From an uncultured Methanobrevibacter sp. (lineage in GTDB: Archaea > Methanobacteriota > Methanobacteria > Methanobacteriales > Methanobacteriaceae): a DNA stretch of 61,066 bases. The position numbers and the translations under genes are program-made. Below are positions 25,834-33,789 of this stretch, in pieces (the first letter of the stretch is position 1; each line of letters opens with the position of its first letter). Where the stretch lies: positions 1 to 61,066 of the forward strand of contig NZ_ONER01000003.1 in NCBI RefSeq assembly GCF_900316895.1. The letters run 5' to 3'. The notes under the pieces are model-generated. The model saw only the letters and a program-made list of their open reading frames with translations. It did no database searches and was not told the DNA's origin.

Positions 25834-26178
25834 ATGGAAAAAAGACTGATCTCAAGTTATGACGAAAAAAATGATACATTTGTAGGTAAGCTGGATGGAG
25901 AACATGGATACTGTGCGGATTATGGAATTTCAGAAGGAATTTATCTTGGAATAAACAATACAAGATTTCCTACTTCAATTTTTGTTCCAAACGCTTCAGA
26001 AGTCTTCAACACTTCTAAAGAAACTTTGGAAAGTGCTGATGTCAAAATCAACATTAACTGCAATGGCGGCTGCATATGTTTTGACATGTGCATTGAAAAT
26101 TCCAAAATCTGCTCAATCAGATGCAAAAACGATTTCGGAATCCCAAAGATGGAATGCTTGATGAATAGTAACATATAG
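25834..26178 (+). CDS. small cysteine-rich protein, unknown function
   Basis: A 114-residue protein. The N-terminal half (ISSYDEKNDTFVGKLDGEHGYCADYGISEGIYLGI) faintly resembles DUF2283-type proteins. The C-terminal half is cysteine-rich: C-x3-C-x-C-x3-C-x6-C-x3-C within NCNGGCICFDMC...ICSIRC, which could bind a metal or cluster. The start at 25834 is placed after GAGGTTTGATAAA; an in-frame GTG at 25819 is less likely. Monocistronic. Confidence 0.65.
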   Translation: MEKRLISSYDEKNDTFVGKLDGEHGYCADYGISEGIYLGINNTRFPTSIFVPNASEVFNTSKETLESADVKININCNGGCICFDMCIENSKICSIRCKNDFGIPKMECLMNSNI

Positions 26179-26274
26179 GTTACTATTTTTTCATCTTTTT
26201 TTCGACAAACTTTTAAATATGAGTTTGTTAAATATCTATAATAATTAATTTAACAAAACATTATGGTGATTTTA

Positions 26275-26568
26275 ATGGAAAATCAAAAAATAGATATTGA
26301 CTCTGCAGATGAAATTGTTATAGTCGTACCTGAAGAGGCCATTAAGGATGGCGAGTTGGAAATTGATTTGGATGAATTGGGCATCGATGTCGAGTCTTTG
26401 GGTGAAGATGTCAATATTGTCATTCAGGTTGAAGGTGCAGAAGACATGGAAGATGATTTTGAGGATGACGACGATGAAGATTTCATAGAAGAACCTAATG
26501 AATGGTATTTTGATGATGATCCATATGGTGTAGTCTATTATGAATTTGTAGATGACGATGAGGAGTAG
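26275..26568 (+). CDS. very acidic small protein
   Basis: A 97-residue protein in which over 40 percent of residues are Asp or Glu, with only two Lys and no Arg. The N-terminal half alternates short beta-like stretches (IVIVVPEEAI, VNIVIQVEG). The C-terminal half is a near-continuous acidic run. No family recognised. It could bind a basic partner such as a ribosomal protein or a histone (inference). The start at 26275 is set by GGTGATTTTA. It shares an operon with the next acidic gene (3 bases apart). Confidence 0.7.
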   Translation: MENQKIDIDSADEIVIVVPEEAIKDGELEIDLDELGIDVESLGEDVNIVIQVEGAEDMEDDFEDDDDEDFIEEPNEWYFDDDPYGVVYYEFVDDDEE

Positions 26569-26571
26569 CTC

Positions 26572-26811
26572 ATGACTAAGGAAGTTCCATATTACACTAT
26601 TGATGATGAAGGCAATTCAGAAGTTGTAACTGCCAATGCGGAAGCATACATCGATGATAATGATTTGAAGGATTTGCTGATTGAATTGTTGGGTGATGAC
26701 GTTTCCGATGAGGAAATCCAAAAGATTCTCGATGCAGCATCTAATGAAGATATGAGCGAAGAGGATTTCGATAAGTTGGTCGATGAATTCATTTTAAAAA
26801 ACAGAAGTTAA
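26572..26811 (+). CDS. second acidic small protein
   Basis: A 79-residue acidic protein, likely helical after an N-terminal TKEVPYYTIDDEGNSEVV stretch. The C-terminal part, with LLGDDVSDEEIQKILDAASNE and EEDFDKLVDEFILK, resembles a helical EF-hand-like or UBA-like spacing without a clear motif. It follows the other acidic gene by 3 bases. Function unknown. Confidence 0.65.
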   Translation: MTKEVPYYTIDDEGNSEVVTANAEAYIDDNDLKDLLIELLGDDVSDEEIQKILDAASNEDMSEEDFDKLVDEFILKNRS

Positions 26812-26841
26812 TTTTCTAAATTTTGCCTATAAAATAAAACA

Positions 26842-27001
26842 TTTATATATAATGAAAAAGTAATATTTTATTATCATTATTCTTTAAGGCTCTTTTTTGC
26901 TCTCAAAAATTAGACTATTATTTTCTTGCGCATAGTCTGATTGAAAAGAGGCTTGAAGACTGCGATTACTTTATTATTAATTATATTTATTAGGTGAAAT
27001 A
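26842..27001 (+). promoter_or_regulatory. strong promoter and structured leader RNA before rps8e
   Basis: The TATA box TTTATATATAAT (26842-26853) sits in a 17-base string, AAACATTTATATATAAT, identical to the tRNA-Gly promoter at 53810-53826. Transcription should start near 26870, leaving a leader of about 130 bases. Within it, stems pair AAGGCTCTTTT (26886-26896) with AAAAGAGGCTT (26944-26954, one mismatch) and TTAGACTAT (26910-26918) with ATAGTCTGA (26932-26940, one U-G pair). They enclose a 13/3-base asymmetric internal loop. A later AGACT (about 26957-26961) could compete for the inner stem. It may be an autoregulatory leader for S8e or a separate small RNA. GGTGAAATA at the end is the ribosome binding site. 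Confidence 0.6.
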
Positions 27002-27376
27002 ATGGCAATTTCTCAAGGAAAATCAACTAGAAGTCCATCCGGTGCAAGAAATGTTGCAAACCGTGGAAAAAGGAAATCTGAATTAGGAAGAGATCCTGCA
27101 GAAACTAGATTAGACGAAAAAAAATTAAGAAAAATTAGAACCCGTGGCGGAAACGAAAAACTCAGATTAGCTACCGGTAACAAAATCAACGTTACTGATG
27201 CTAACGGAAACACCAAAGTTGTAGACATTCTTGGTGTAATAGAAAACACTGCAAACCCTAACTACGTTAGAAGGAACATCATTACCAAAGGTGCTATTGT
27301 AGAAACCCCTGAAGGTAATGCTAAAGTAACATCAAGACCTGGTCAAGACGGTGTTATTAACGGAATTTTAATTTAA
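27002..27376 (+). CDS. rps8e: 30S ribosomal protein S8e
   Basis: A 124-residue archaeal S8e with the typical basic N-terminus (SQGKSTRSPSGARNVANRGKRK), ELGRDPAETRLDEKKLRKIRTRGGNEKLRL and a C-terminal GAIVETPEGNAKVTSRPGQDGVINGIL. Its codons are AT-ending and uniform, as in a highly expressed gene. It is preceded by a structured leader and followed by a strong terminator, so it is a single-gene transcript. Confidence 0.96.
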   Translation: MAISQGKSTRSPSGARNVANRGKRKSELGRDPAETRLDEKKLRKIRTRGGNEKLRLATGNKINVTDANGNTKVVDILGVIENTANPNYVRRNIITKGAIVETPEGNAKVTSRPGQDGVINGILI

Positions 27377-27407
27377 AGATACTCATCTTTAAATCTCTTT
27401 TTTTTTA
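27371..27407 (+). terminator. terminator of rps8e
   Basis: A 10-base stem, ATTTAAAGAT / ATCTTTAAAT (27371-27380 and 27385-27394), with an ACTC loop overlapping the stop codon, followed by a T-rich tract. Confidence 0.75.
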
Positions 27408-27483
27408 ACATTTTTTTTTTAATTTTATATACTTGTTTTTACATATATTATATCATTAGTTATATTTTTAATTAGGAGATAAA

Positions 27484-28503
27484 ATGTCAGACGATAAAAT
27501 CAATATGAATCATGGTGCTGGTGGAGAGGTAATGGCCAATTTGATTGCCGGCACTGTTTTGGATAATATCACTAAAAAAAGCGTGAATGGTGGTATTAGC
27601 TTAGATGACTTGGATGATGGAGCATCAATTCCATTGGGGGATTATGAAATTGTTATGACAACTGATGGTCATACTATTGACCCATTGTTTTTCCCAGGTG
27701 GGGACATAGGCAGAATTTCAGCGGCAGGAACAATCAATGATGTTTCTGTAATGGGTGCACGTCCATTAGCCATTTCCAATGCAATTATCATGCAGGAAGG
27801 ATTTCCAATTGAGGATTTGGATAAAATCATGAAATCCTTAAATGAAGCCTGTGAGGAAGTTGATGTTGCAGTCATTACCGGAGATACCAAAGTAATGCCT
27901 CAGGATAAGCTTGACGGCATTGTAATGGTTACAACTGGTATTGGAATAGCCAAAAAAGGCGAAGTTGTCCGTGATTCCGGCCTTGAAGTTGGTGACAAAA
28001 TCATTGTCACTGGCAGTTTAGGTGATCATGGAATGAGCCTGATGTCATTTAGGGAAGGATTTGGTTTTGACACTGATTTGAAATCAGATGTGGCTCCTAT
28101 GTGGAATATAATTAAAAGAGCTTTAGAAATTGGTGGAGTTACTGCAATGAAAGACCCTACCCGAGGCGGTTTTGCCAATGCCATTAATGAGATGGCTTCA
28201 AAAGCGGGCGTTGGTGTTGTGCTTGAACAGGATGCAATACCTATTAAGGAGGAAGTTCATGCAGTATCTGAAATGTTGGGTATTGATCCGTTTGAAGTAG
28301 CTAATGAGGGAAAAGTGGTTATGGGAGTTAAGGCAGATAAGGCTGAAGAAATCCTTGAAGCCATTAAAGGCGAAAAATATGGTGAAAATGCCGCAATTAT
28401 TGGTGAAGTTGTTGAAGGGGATTATGTTGTTGTCAACACTCCGATTGGTGGTGAAAGAATCCTTGAAGCGCCAATAGCCGATCCGGTTCCTAGAGTTTGC
28501 TGA
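27484..28503 (+). CDS. hypE: hydrogenase maturation protein HypE
   Basis: A 339-residue HypE that dehydrates its C-terminal thiocarboxamide to give cyanide for the NiFe hydrogenase active site. The blocks NHGAGGEVM, DGHTIDPLFFPGGDIGRIS, TINDVSVMGA and ATP-binding KDPTRGG are present, and the chain ends DPVPRVC with the essential terminal Cys. The GGAGATAAA site is clear. The two small genes after it (RDD and unknown) may be read on the same mRNA. Confidence 0.96.
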   Translation: MSDDKINMNHGAGGEVMANLIAGTVLDNITKKSVNGGISLDDLDDGASIPLGDYEIVMTTDGHTIDPLFFPGGDIGRISAAGTINDVSVMGARPLAISNAIIMQEGFPIEDLDKIMKSLNEACEEVDVAVITGDTKVMPQDKLDGIVMVTTGIGIAKKGEVVRDSGLEVGDKIIVTGSLGDHGMSLMSFREGFGFDTDLKSDVAPMWNIIKRALEIGGVTAMKDPTRGGFANAINEMASKAGVGVVLEQDAIPIKEEVHAVSEMLGIDPFEVANEGKVVMGVKADKAEEILEAIKGEKYGENAAIIGEVVEGDYVVVNTPIGGERILEAPIADPVPRVC

Positions 28504-28512
28504 GGTGATAAA

Positions 28513-28911
28513 ATGGCTACAGTATTTACAAGAAGAGTTATTGCGTATGTAATTGATTTCTTAGTAGTTTCAGCATTCATGTGGATTCTATCATTTTTCT
28601 TTTACGGTATTTTAGGTCCAAAAAACGTTTATCAGATATATCAGGTAATACCATTCTTGATTCCAGTTTTAGGATTAATTTATTTTGTTTTATGTGAAAA
28701 ATTTGCTGGAGCAAGCATCGGTAAAGCAATAATGAATTTGGAAGTCAAATCAAAAAATGGGGCTAATATTTCTTGGTTACAGGCTATTGTACGTAATTTA
28801 ACCAAAATATATTGGGTTCCTATTATTTTCGATTGGCTTATAGGCAGATTCCTGAAAACTGACAGGATATTGAATAATATTACAAGAACTGTTGTTGTCA
28901 ATGCTTGGTAA
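28513..28911 (+). CDS. RDD family membrane protein
   Basis: A 132-residue protein with the RDD pattern: FTRRVIAYVIDFLVV (Arg and Asp in the first helix), a second helix around residues 45-65, GASIGKAIMNLEVKSKNG, and a third membrane stretch near 95-110. RDD proteins are small membrane proteins of mostly unknown role; some are Na+/H+ antiporters. It lies 9 bases after hypE with a GAGGTGATAAA site, and its end is close to the next start. Confidence 0.85.
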   Translation: MATVFTRRVIAYVIDFLVVSAFMWILSFFFYGILGPKNVYQIYQVIPFLIPVLGLIYFVLCEKFAGASIGKAIMNLEVKSKNGANISWLQAIVRNLTKIYWVPIIFDWLIGRFLKTDRILNNITRTVVVNAW

Positions 28912-28916
28912 TAATT

Positions 28917-29555
28917 ATGATAAAAAAGGTTCAGGTGCTTTGGTATTTAAATAAGGAAGATTTGGAAAACTACTGCATAGATTTCAAGGAATACAAGTCC
29001 CATAAACTCGAGGGATATGAAATTGTTGATGTTGATGAGGATTTGATTTATGATTTATGTGACAGGGATCCCGATAGGCTTGAGCCCTTAGGCTATTTTA
29101 AGAATGTCAAAGAGCTTGAAAACTACTTGTCTGATACTATTACCAATAACGAATTTGACTTGGATTTAGATTCTCCTGAACTTAAAAATAAAATCCAAAA
29201 GGCTATCGATTCCATTGAGTTTACCGGTGAGGATTATTATATTTCAATTGGTGAAGGCATAGGCAATGATGATAATCGAATATCAAGCTGGTATGATTCA
29301 CTTAGAAAGGAATATGACAGTTCTTCAAAGGATAATGTTTGGGTTTTGGCGGTTACGGGTTATGACCCTTATGACTTGTCATTGACTGGCAGAACCTTAT
29401 CTTATGTTCTTTCTGATATTTTAAATGTAACTGAAGCTTCTTTGGATAATATGATACCTAATAAAGGTCGAATTACTATTGAGGAATGGAACGAGATTTT
29501 AGATAAGGTGTATAAGAAAAACAAAATCTATTTGGGTTTGAATAGAGTTGTTTAA
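28917..29555 (+). CDS. unknown acidic protein downstream of the RDD gene
   Basis: A 212-residue soluble protein with no recognised family. It is rich in Asp/Glu and Tyr (NEFDLDLDSPELKNKIQ, ISIGEGIGNDDNRISSWYDSL). The start at 28917 is the ATG just after the RDD stop; upstream in-frame codons overlap that gene. Its end overlaps the convergent SNase-like stop by 4 bases. Confidence 0.6.
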   Translation: MIKKVQVLWYLNKEDLENYCIDFKEYKSHKLEGYEIVDVDEDLIYDLCDRDPDRLEPLGYFKNVKELENYLSDTITNNEFDLDLDSPELKNKIQKAIDSIEFTGEDYYISIGEGIGNDDNRISSWYDSLRKEYDSSSKDNVWVLAVTGYDPYDLSLTGRTLSYVLSDILNVTEASLDNMIPNKGRITIEEWNEILDKVYKKNKIYLGLNRVV

Positions 29556-30019
29556 CTAATAAGTCCTTTTTCAAATTCGCTTGGTTCAAAATAGGATACC
29601 TTTGCCAGGTTATTGTTTAACAATTCTCTGTTTATGTTTGCATCCTCAGTATACACTATAGCCAATGTGCGGTCGTATTTGTCCTTTGGCTGTTTGTCAT
29701 CGATATCAAGATATACTGTTTTTCCAAGACACTTTTCGGTAACGAAGTCTTTTGCCTGACTGAAACCAGGCTCCTGTTTGGCAACATCAACTTGAGTTAA
29801 CTGAACCCGGCCAACACCATAAACCTGAATTGTGTTTCCGTCAATTACTTCAAGGCATTTTCCTGCTTTTTCGTACTTCACTGTTCTGTTGGCGATTGTC
29901 AGTGTCCCTGTCTGATTGGTTTCAGTATTTGCATCATCTAAAAACACGTTTGCTACTGTAAATAGTATAGTTATCAAAAATAGGACCAGCAAAATTATTG
30001 AAATAGTTTTCTTGTTCAT
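29552..30019 (-). CDS. membrane-anchored SNase-like (thermonuclease) domain protein
   Basis: A 155-residue protein with an N-terminal membrane helix (residues 5-25) and a staphylococcal-nuclease-type OB fold: GKCLEVIDGNTIQVYGVGRVQL, then DKYDRTLAIVYTEDANINRELLNNNLAKV. Of the three SNase catalytic residues, the Arg of DRTLA is kept. The first Arg position reads Gln (VQL), and the Glu position is unclear in VDVAKQE, so it may be inactive or altered. The start overlaps the Cas4-like stop by 4 bases; coupled expression. Confidence 0.75.
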   Translation of the reverse strand: MNKKTISIILLVLFLITILFTVANVFLDDANTETNQTGTLTIANRTVKYEKAGKCLEVIDGNTIQVYGVGRVQLTQVDVAKQEPGFSQAKDFVTEKCLGKTVYLDIDDKQPKDKYDRTLAIVYTEDANINRELLNNNLAKVSYFEPSEFEKGLIS

Positions 30020-30702
30020 TTAGCATTCTCACATTCATTTTTAAATCTGCATGATCTGCATTTTTTCGGATTTTTGGTTGCCTTATATGGTTTTGTTCCG
30101 TCAAGGAGTCCATGCATTCTGTCGATTGTGAACTTTATCTGCTTTTCAATGTCTGGGGTGAACACTTCAATCCAGAACAGATTTTCAGTTCCCCTTTCCC
30201 TGAGTGCAGCTTTGATTTTTCTCTCATCACCTGTCATGTCCTTGAAAGCAAGACAGTAGGCTCTTACCTGATTCATTGTTGATTCGTATGGTGTTCTACC
30301 GGGCTTGTCATCGATTATGACAATTTCATCAGGTTTCATCCATATCTCATCAATGTATCCTCTTATTCCGTAATTTGGTGCCACTACAAAGACTTCCCTT
30401 GAAAGTGAAGCCTGTGTTTTTGACTCTTCAACTGCATCTTCGAACTTTGCAGGTGTTGAGTCCTTTTTGAAAATGTTCTCCAGCTCCTGGTGAATCTGGC
30501 TTCCGTGGGTCATTGCCCTGGTAGGTTGTGTTTCGATGCCTTTCACATACTCGAGATATATCTGGTACTCGCAATATCCTTGCTGATTCAACCAGCTTAT
30601 AGGATAATTGTTTTTTCCTTCGATTATTTTAAGACCTTTTATGGAAGGATGGTCTTTAAATTCATATTTTTTCTCATATTCGTTGATGTTTTTTTGTTCC
30701 AT
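30016..30702 (-). CDS. Cas4/RecB-like PD-(D/E)xK nuclease with iron-sulfur cysteines
   Basis: A 228-residue nuclease of the Cas4/Dna2 type. C44 (GYCEYQIYL) and C215, C218, C224 (CRSCRFKNEC) form the four-cysteine [4Fe-4S] set. HGSQIHQELE is the helical His motif, and GIRGYIDEIW plus IIDDKPG carry the catalytic Asp and Asp-x-Lys. No CRISPR repeats or other cas genes are in the window, so it is probably a stand-alone DNA repair exonuclease. It overlaps the SNase-like gene. Confidence 0.82.
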   Translation of the reverse strand: MEQKNINEYEKKYEFKDHPSIKGLKIIEGKNNYPISWLNQQGYCEYQIYLEYVKGIETQPTRAMTHGSQIHQELENIFKKDSTPAKFEDAVEESKTQASLSREVFVVAPNYGIRGYIDEIWMKPDEIVIIDDKPGRTPYESTMNQVRAYCLAFKDMTGDERKIKAALRERGTENLFWIEVFTPDIEKQIKFTIDRMHGLLDGTKPYKATKNPKKCRSCRFKNECENAK

Positions 30703-30760
30703 GTTTCTCTTTTTGTAAATGATAGTATAATTAATTAACTTTAAACGCTAAAGTAATCTC

Positions 30761-31621
30761 ATGCATTATGTATCTTCAAAAAGTATCCTGTCCAAAAACA
30801 ATGGAATGAATCTGTATCGCGGATGCAGTCATGGCTGCATATACTGCGATTCACGAAGCGAAATCTATGGCATGGACCATAAGTTTGAGGATATAGCAGT
30901 CAAGGAGAATTCCCTTGAATTGCTCAAAAAGGAACTCATTAAAAGGCAGCCTGCCATGATTGGAACCGGTGCCATGACAGATCCCTACATCCCGCTTGAA
31001 AAAAGATTGGAATATGTCAGAAAATCATTGAAATTAATTTACCGGTATGGATTCGGGTTTACCTGCATCACAAAGTCTGATTTGATTTTAAGAGATTTGG
31101 ATTTGCTTAAAAAAATCAATGAAAAGTCAAGAGCCATAGTCCAGATGACATTGACAACAGCAGATGATGAACTGTGCAGAATAATCGAGCCCAATGTGTG
31201 TCCCACATCACGGCGTGTGGAAGTCCTTGAAACATTGAATGAGGCAGATATTCCGACTGTTGTGTGGCTGTGTCCGATTTTGCCTTATATCAATGATACT
31301 GAAGACAATATCAATTCAATTTTGGATTATTGCATTGATACAAACGTTCATGGGATATTTTGCTTTCAAATGGGGCTTACCTTAAGAAAGGGCAACAGGG
31401 AATATTTTTACGAAAATTTGGATAAGCATTTCCCTGGCTTAAAGGAGAGATACATCACCGAATTTGGAAATGACTATGAAATACCCTCTCCCAATAATGC
31501 TCAATTAATGAGGATTTTTAAAAAGAGAACTTATGAACATGGAATCTTAAATGAATTTGGAGAAATATTTGAGTTTCTGCACGAATTCCCTTCCAAATCT
31601 GTGCAATCCAAGTTAATCTAA
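30761..31621 (+). CDS. radical SAM protein (SPL-like / Rv2578c type)
   Basis: A 286-residue radical SAM enzyme with C-x3-C-x2-C in RGCSHGCIYCD at residues 20-30, then GTGAMTDPYIPLEK, VQMTLTT and CPILPYIND. It matches the spore-photoproduct-lyase-like archaeal/actinobacterial family often called radical SAM SPL family; the substrate is unknown. The ATG has no ribosome binding site and lies about 30 bases after TATA-like TAGTATAATTAA, which suggests leaderless mRNA. Confidence 0.83.
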   Translation: MHYVSSKSILSKNNGMNLYRGCSHGCIYCDSRSEIYGMDHKFEDIAVKENSLELLKKELIKRQPAMIGTGAMTDPYIPLEKRLEYVRKSLKLIYRYGFGFTCITKSDLILRDLDLLKKINEKSRAIVQMTLTTADDELCRIIEPNVCPTSRRVEVLETLNEADIPTVVWLCPILPYINDTEDNINSILDYCIDTNVHGIFCFQMGLTLRKGNREYFYENLDKHFPGLKERYITEFGNDYEIPSPNNAQLMRIFKKRTYEHGILNEFGEIFEFLHEFPSKSVQSKLI

Positions 31622-31656
31622 ATGATTATATAACTTGTTTTTTAAATATTAAAATA

Positions 31657-32925
31657 ATGAATTTCGATGAATTAAACATATCTGACGATATCAAAAATGC
31701 CATTGGTGAAATGGGCTTTGAAAAGATGACCCCAATTCAGGAATCTGCAATACCTGAAGCTTTAGGAGGCCATGACCTAATTGGGCAGGCTCAAACGGGT
31801 TCCGGAAAGACAATAGCATTTGCAATTCCCGTTCTTGAAAGGATTTTCATTCCTGATAAGTCTCCTCAGGCAATCATATTATGTCCGACCAGGGAACTGT
31901 GCATGCAGGTTGCTTCCGAAATCGAAAAAGTCGGGTCAAAAATTAAAAAGTTAAAGGTCCTTGCGGTTTATGGCGGCCAGCCTATTGGAAAGCAAACAAG
32001 GGTGCTTAAAAAGGGGGTTCATGTTGTTGTCGGAACTCCCGGTAGGGTGATTGATCATATCGAACGCGGAAACCTGGATTTGATTGGAATTGAAAGAGTT
32101 GTTTTGGATGAGGCTGATGAAATGTTGGAAATGGGCTTTAGGGAAGATATCGAAACAATTCTAGCCAACACTCCTCATCAAAGACAAACCCTGCTTTTTT
32201 CAGCTACAATCCCTAAAGGGATTCGCCAGATTGCTGAAAAATATCAGAAGAATCCAAAATTTATTAGAATATCAGATAAAAAGCAGAACATTCCAAAAAT
32301 AACCCAATATGCTTTCAAATGTGATATAAAAGATAAATTCGATGGATTGGTCCGATTGTTGGAAGCTTATGATGTCAAATTGGCATTGATATTCTGCAAT
32401 ACCAAAAAAAGCGTCAATTTTGTAAGAAAGCATCTGAAGGATGATTTTAAGGTTGACAGCATTCATGGAGACATGACCCAGCAGACAAGGGACAAGGTAA
32501 TGAACAAGTTTAGAAACGGCAACATTAACATATTGGTTGCTACAGATGTGGCCGCCCGTGGTCTGGATATTGATAATGTGGATGTAATCATTAATTACGA
32601 TGTTCCACAAAACCTGGACGATTACATTCACAGAATAGGAAGGACTGCAAGGGCAGGAAAAAAGGGATTTGCCTTCACGTTGGTTTCAAAAGATGAAATT
32701 GCAAGATTCAACAATATCAAAAAATCCAACAATGTCAAAATCATTGAAAAGGAGTTTCCCACGCTTCAGCAGATAGGGGATGCTAAAATCAGAAAAGTGT
32801 TGAATGATGCCAAATCATTAGTTAATGATGGAAATTTAGAAAAATATGTAAAGATAATTAATAAAGGGGAATTTGATAATTCAGAATTGGCGGCTGCATT
32901 ATTAAAGATGTTAATGGAAAATTAG
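31657..32925 (+). CDS. DEAD-box ATP-dependent RNA helicase
   Basis: A 422-residue DEAD-box helicase with all motifs: Q motif MTPIQESAIPEAL, AQTGSGKT, PTREL, GG, TPGR, DEAD, SAT, then IFCNTKK, ARGLD and HRIGRTAR. The short C-terminal tail (about 60 residues) has no RNA-binding domain. It probably remodels rRNA or mRNA structures. A TATA-like ATTATATAAC at about 31623-31632 lies 25-30 bases before the ATG, so the message may be leaderless. It abuts the convergent regulator. Confidence 0.92.
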   Translation: MNFDELNISDDIKNAIGEMGFEKMTPIQESAIPEALGGHDLIGQAQTGSGKTIAFAIPVLERIFIPDKSPQAIILCPTRELCMQVASEIEKVGSKIKKLKVLAVYGGQPIGKQTRVLKKGVHVVVGTPGRVIDHIERGNLDLIGIERVVLDEADEMLEMGFREDIETILANTPHQRQTLLFSATIPKGIRQIAEKYQKNPKFIRISDKKQNIPKITQYAFKCDIKDKFDGLVRLLEAYDVKLALIFCNTKKSVNFVRKHLKDDFKVDSIHGDMTQQTRDKVMNKFRNGNINILVATDVAARGLDIDNVDVIINYDVPQNLDDYIHRIGRTARAGKKGFAFTLVSKDEIARFNNIKKSNNVKIIEKEFPTLQQIGDAKIRKVLNDAKSLVNDGNLEKYVKIINKGEFDNSELAAALLKMLMEN

Positions 32926-33729
32926 TTATTTTCCACCATCGATAATATTGTATTTTATTTTTTCGTTTTCAAGCTCACGGGTGAATGCTTTGCTCATGTC
33001 CCCTACACAAATAGCAAGAACATTCAATCCTTTGCGCGCTGCATTTGCAGTTGCTTGAGGAGCTGCATATTCTATGTCAATGCTTAAACCAAGCTTTTTA
33101 ACGATAGCTCTTGAAACAGTACCTGCAACAGCTATTTTATCTATTTCTTCACCGCTGTTTGTTCCTTTATCATACACGTTTTTGATTAATTCCAAATCAC
33201 TTGCTTTGGATCCGCCATCCTTGATAGTTGGAACATTTATTACTGTAACTTCACCCACATTCATGTCTATTATTCCTGTGAGGTTGGTCAATGCTACGTC
33301 CATGTCTTCTTCAGCATCATCAAGAACAACGCCGGTAGCGTTTTCTTCTTTTTTATGAGCATATAAAACTCCATCTTCCATAAATAAACCAACTATGTCG
33401 TCTTTTTCTAAGTTTTCTTTTGCAATAGCTGGCCATATGGTTTTATAATGGTTCATGGTTTCTAAAACGGAGTCACTATATTTCCTTAAGCTTATTGCAT
33501 CCTTTTTAACTTTGTCAATACCGCTTTGAGTAATTTTGTATGGTGATCTTCCATCTTTGGAAGTGATATATCCTAATTCGATTAATGTTTTGATATTTTC
33601 GGAAACAGCCTGTATTGTGATATCTAATTTTTCAGCCAAATCTTTTTGTTTGAGGTGAGGGTCTTGTTTTGATATTTCACTTAGTATTTGGAAATGGGTT
33701 AACGCACCTCTTTTTTTAAATGCTTTCAT
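32926..33729 (-). CDS. winged-helix transcriptional regulator with C-terminal sensor-like domain
   Basis: A 267-residue protein. An N-terminal MarR/ArsR-like winged helix (FQILSEISKQDPHLKQKDLAEKLDITIQAVSENIKTL, then YITSKDGRSPYKIT) is followed by a domain of about 180 residues found in methanogen regulators, of unknown ligand. The ATG at 33729 is preferred because GAGGA lies about 9 bases upstream; the ATG at 33738 sits directly against it. Its target genes cannot be read from the sequence. Confidence 0.75.
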   Translation of the reverse strand: MKAFKKRGALTHFQILSEISKQDPHLKQKDLAEKLDITIQAVSENIKTLIELGYITSKDGRSPYKITQSGIDKVKKDAISLRKYSDSVLETMNHYKTIWPAIAKENLEKDDIVGLFMEDGVLYAHKKEENATGVVLDDAEEDMDVALTNLTGIIDMNVGEVTVINVPTIKDGGSKASDLELIKNVYDKGTNSGEEIDKIAVAGTVSRAIVKKLGLSIDIEYAAPQATANAARKGLNVLAICVGDMSKAFTRELENEKIKYNIIDGGK

Positions 33730-33789
33730 TATTTTCATTCCTCAATTGTAATTGATTAATTGATATTTTTATCTTTACTAGTATATATA

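Noticed and set aside
26884..26960. C/D or H/ACA guide RNA
   Set aside because: No convincing C/D box pair or ACA tail could be placed; a leader structure explains the stems better.
27484..28503. SelD or ThiL instead of HypE
   Set aside because: The chain ends in PRVC with the terminal cysteine of HypE and lacks the SelD N-terminal Cys/Sec motif.
30016..30702. Cas4-like gene as a sign of a CRISPR system
   Set aside because: No direct-repeat array and no other cas genes were seen anywhere in the window.
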